Shown here one piece after another: positions 62,812-64,000 of a stretch of 64,000 nucleotides of DNA. This DNA is from Syntrophobacterales bacterium (GTDB lineage Bacteria > Desulfobacterota > Syntrophorhabdia > Syntrophorhabdales > Syntrophorhabdaceae), in assembly GCA_031274925.1 (NCBI GenBank), contig JAISPL010000057.1:1-64000 (forward strand), given 5' to 3'. The position numbers and the translations under genes were made by a program. The notes under the pieces were generated by a model, which worked only from the letters and a program-made list of their open reading frames with translations, did not search any database and was not told the origin of the DNA. Every line of letters begins with the position of its first letter. Within the stretch, counting starts at the first letter, position 1.

Positions 62812-63645
62812 TTATTCGCTATTCACTTCAAAAAGAAACCCCCTCCACGAATTTTTCTGTTCAATTCGAATCAGTTCCAGAGGCTTGAAGAGGGAGATGA
62901 GCTTCATACGATCGCGGCCCAATATGCCAGAGACGACGATTTTTGAGGCGGGCCTTGTGAAGGCCGTGACTATGGGAACATGGGCGGTAAAGGTTCTTAT
63001 GTCGAGGTTCGCAAGCACCACATCGTATGATCCCCTGACATGGGTCAGGTCGGCGCAGACGAGTTCTATATCGCGGGCTTCATTGAGGGTCACGTTCTTC
63101 CGGGCATTGAGCACCGTGTCGAGATCGTTGTCCACTGCTACGACGGTCTTTGCGCCCAGAAGCGCCGCATAGAGGGAAAGTATTCCCGAGCCGCATCCAA
63201 GATCAAGAACAGTAGCGCCCTTGAAATCAAGAGACCTCATTATTTTGATCATGAGCCTCGTAGATTCATGCCTTCCTGTGCCAAACGCCATTCCAGGCTC
63301 AATAACAAGCGACGGACCGATTGGTTTCCTCTTGCTCCAAGGAGGGAGAATGGTAAGACCTTCAATCCTAATGGGGCGGAAATACTGTTTCGTGAGGGCG
63401 TTGTAATCTTTCAGCTCTTCCTGTTCCGTGTGAACTTCCAATACGGGAAGGTCCGAGTCCTTTAGGGCTCGCAGGAAGGCATCGCTGTCTTCCGGATAGA
63501 ACCGCATTGTGATGACCTCATTCTTCTCTTCCATCCATACTCCCGAGTCTGAAAGGTGATAGAATGAGTCAGGCAACAGTTCCTCGACGCCCTTCTCTAC
63601 CAGTAATTCTATTCGTGTTCTGTACTGTGGGGTTCTATTTTTCAC
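62812..63645 (-). CDS. prmA: Ribosomal protein L11 methyltransferase
   Basis: 277 aa, usual size. PrmA marks: EPGMAFGTGRHESTRLMI, SAM loop VLDLGCGSGILSLYAALLGA, AVDNDLDTVLNARKNVTLN and VLANLDI (the NI-type motif), ending SWRGFLFEV. It trimethylates L11. The start is GTG at 63645. It lies 54 bp after a PBP-domain gene on the same strand. Confidence 0.93.
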   Translation of the reverse strand: MKNRTPQYRTRIELLVEKGVEELLPDSFYHLSDSGVWMEEKNEVITMRFYPEDSDAFLRALKDSDLPVLEVHTEQEELKDYNALTKQYFRPIRIEGLTILPPWSKRKPIGPSLVIEPGMAFGTGRHESTRLMIKIMRSLDFKGATVLDLGCGSGILSLYAALLGAKTVVAVDNDLDTVLNARKNVTLNEARDIELVCADLTHVRGSYDVVLANLDIRTFTAHVPIVTAFTRPASKIVVSGILGRDRMKLISLFKPLELIRIEQKNSWRGFLFEVNSE

Positions 63646-63699
63646 AAAACGAGGTACTCTCGAGAAGCAGATTTATTATTCAGGCTACAGAGGATACTT

Positions 63700-64000
63700 C
63701 TAACCACGGGGGAATACGACCTTCCCCATTTTGTCGAGGTCATATCCTGTAAAGTCCCTAACATTTGGCAGAAGCGCGGACTGTTCACAGAACGCCAGAA
63801 ATGCCTTTACGTGAGAGCTGTAATAGCGTTCTTTCGGGATTACTACATCGAATCTTTCCTTGAAAAGAAATACGAAATCAAGACCGAGCATGTGGGCCAC
63901 ATGCCTGATTCCGAACCCCACATCCGCAAGCCCCTTCAATACGCTAAGACCTACCTGAATATGGGTGTCGACTTCGGTCCCATAACCCTTTAGGCTCATG
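63700..64000 (-). CDS. PBP-like domain protein, C-terminal part (5' end outside window)
   Basis: About 100 codons are visible and the frame runs off the window edge; the ATG at 63999 is probably internal. The text GTEVDTHIQVGLSVLKGLADVGFGIRHVAHMLGLDFVFLFKERFDVVIPKE follows the PBP-like domain (PF12727 type) found in MoeA-fused or winged-helix molybdate/tungstate-related regulators. It ends with VRDFTGYDLDKMGKVV. The fused N-terminal part cannot be seen, so the full function is unknown. Confidence 0.75.
   Translation of the reverse strand, partial: MSLKGYGTEVDTHIQVGLSVLKGLADVGFGIRHVAHMLGLDFVFLFKERFDVVIPKERYYSSHVKAFLAFCEQSALLPNVRDFTGYDLDKMGKVVFPRG

Overview
The window looks like a piece of chromosome from an anaerobic, Gram-negative bacterium of the former Deltaproteobacteria, most like the syntrophic aromatic degraders (Syntrophorhabdus-type). 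This is inferred from gene content, not from a marker search. The content includes several acyl-CoA and phenylacetate-type CoA ligases, a UbiD decarboxylase with a LpdD-like partner and a UbiA prenyltransferase. It also has a lower benzoyl-CoA/glutaryl-CoA style beta-oxidation set with a HgdC/BcrD-type radical activase, a branched-chain amino acid type ABC importer, SelB, and lipoprotein/LPS export proteins of an outer membrane.

Layout. 1-5128: end of a CsgG-like gene, two zinc-ribbon membrane proteins, an Elp3-like radical SAM protein coupled to rnc, and an AMP-dependent ligase divergent from a second one (5230-6825). 7118-9023: sirtuin and DinB. 9330-12634: a tight minus-strand operon (ParB-like, spore-photoproduct-lyase-like radical SAM, SDR, DUF4013 membrane protein). 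12854-14209: MBL hydrolase and thioredoxin. 14285-15946: a lipoprotein that joins BamD and LptA. 15989-21328: rsmG and the classical rpmH-rnpA-yidD-yidC-jag-mnmE block, followed by DnaA-box-like repeats and tRNA-Lys/tRNA-Glu. 21958-26996: a DUF2939 + Ivy-type lysozyme inhibitor, a broken DUF898 gene, a hydrolase, a VOC protein, an RsbW-like kinase and a hypothetical protein. 27515-28813: a PaaK-type ligase.

28958-31930: an ECF sigma / small membrane protein / periplasmic metal-sensor operon and a divergent His-rich Spy-like gene, bracketed by inverted remnants of an IS630-type transposase. 32063-36364: VKOR, site-2 protease, LpdD-like protein, UbiD and UbiA. 36734-44025: 5'-nucleotidase with a small coupled gene, an aminotransferase homologue lacking the PLP lysine, and livFGMHK. 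44269-46164: selB, then a decayed IS481 transposase and a secreted nuclease. 47821-53584: thiolase, enoyl-CoA hydratase, 3-hydroxyacyl-CoA dehydrogenase (minus) and acyl-CoA dehydrogenase, biotinyl carrier, activase (plus). 54412-57736: tig-clpP-clpX and tRNA-Val/tRNA-Asp. 57867-64000: glycosyltransferase, a frameshifted MFS exporter, an aromatic/glycine-rich secreted protein, prmA and a truncated PBP-like protein.

Most notable: the BamD-LptA fusion, the lysine-less aminotransferase homologue, the ParB/SPL-like operon, the IS-bracketed ECF metal-stress cassette and the Ivy fusion. No CRISPR-Cas locus, prophage or complete insertion sequence was seen.
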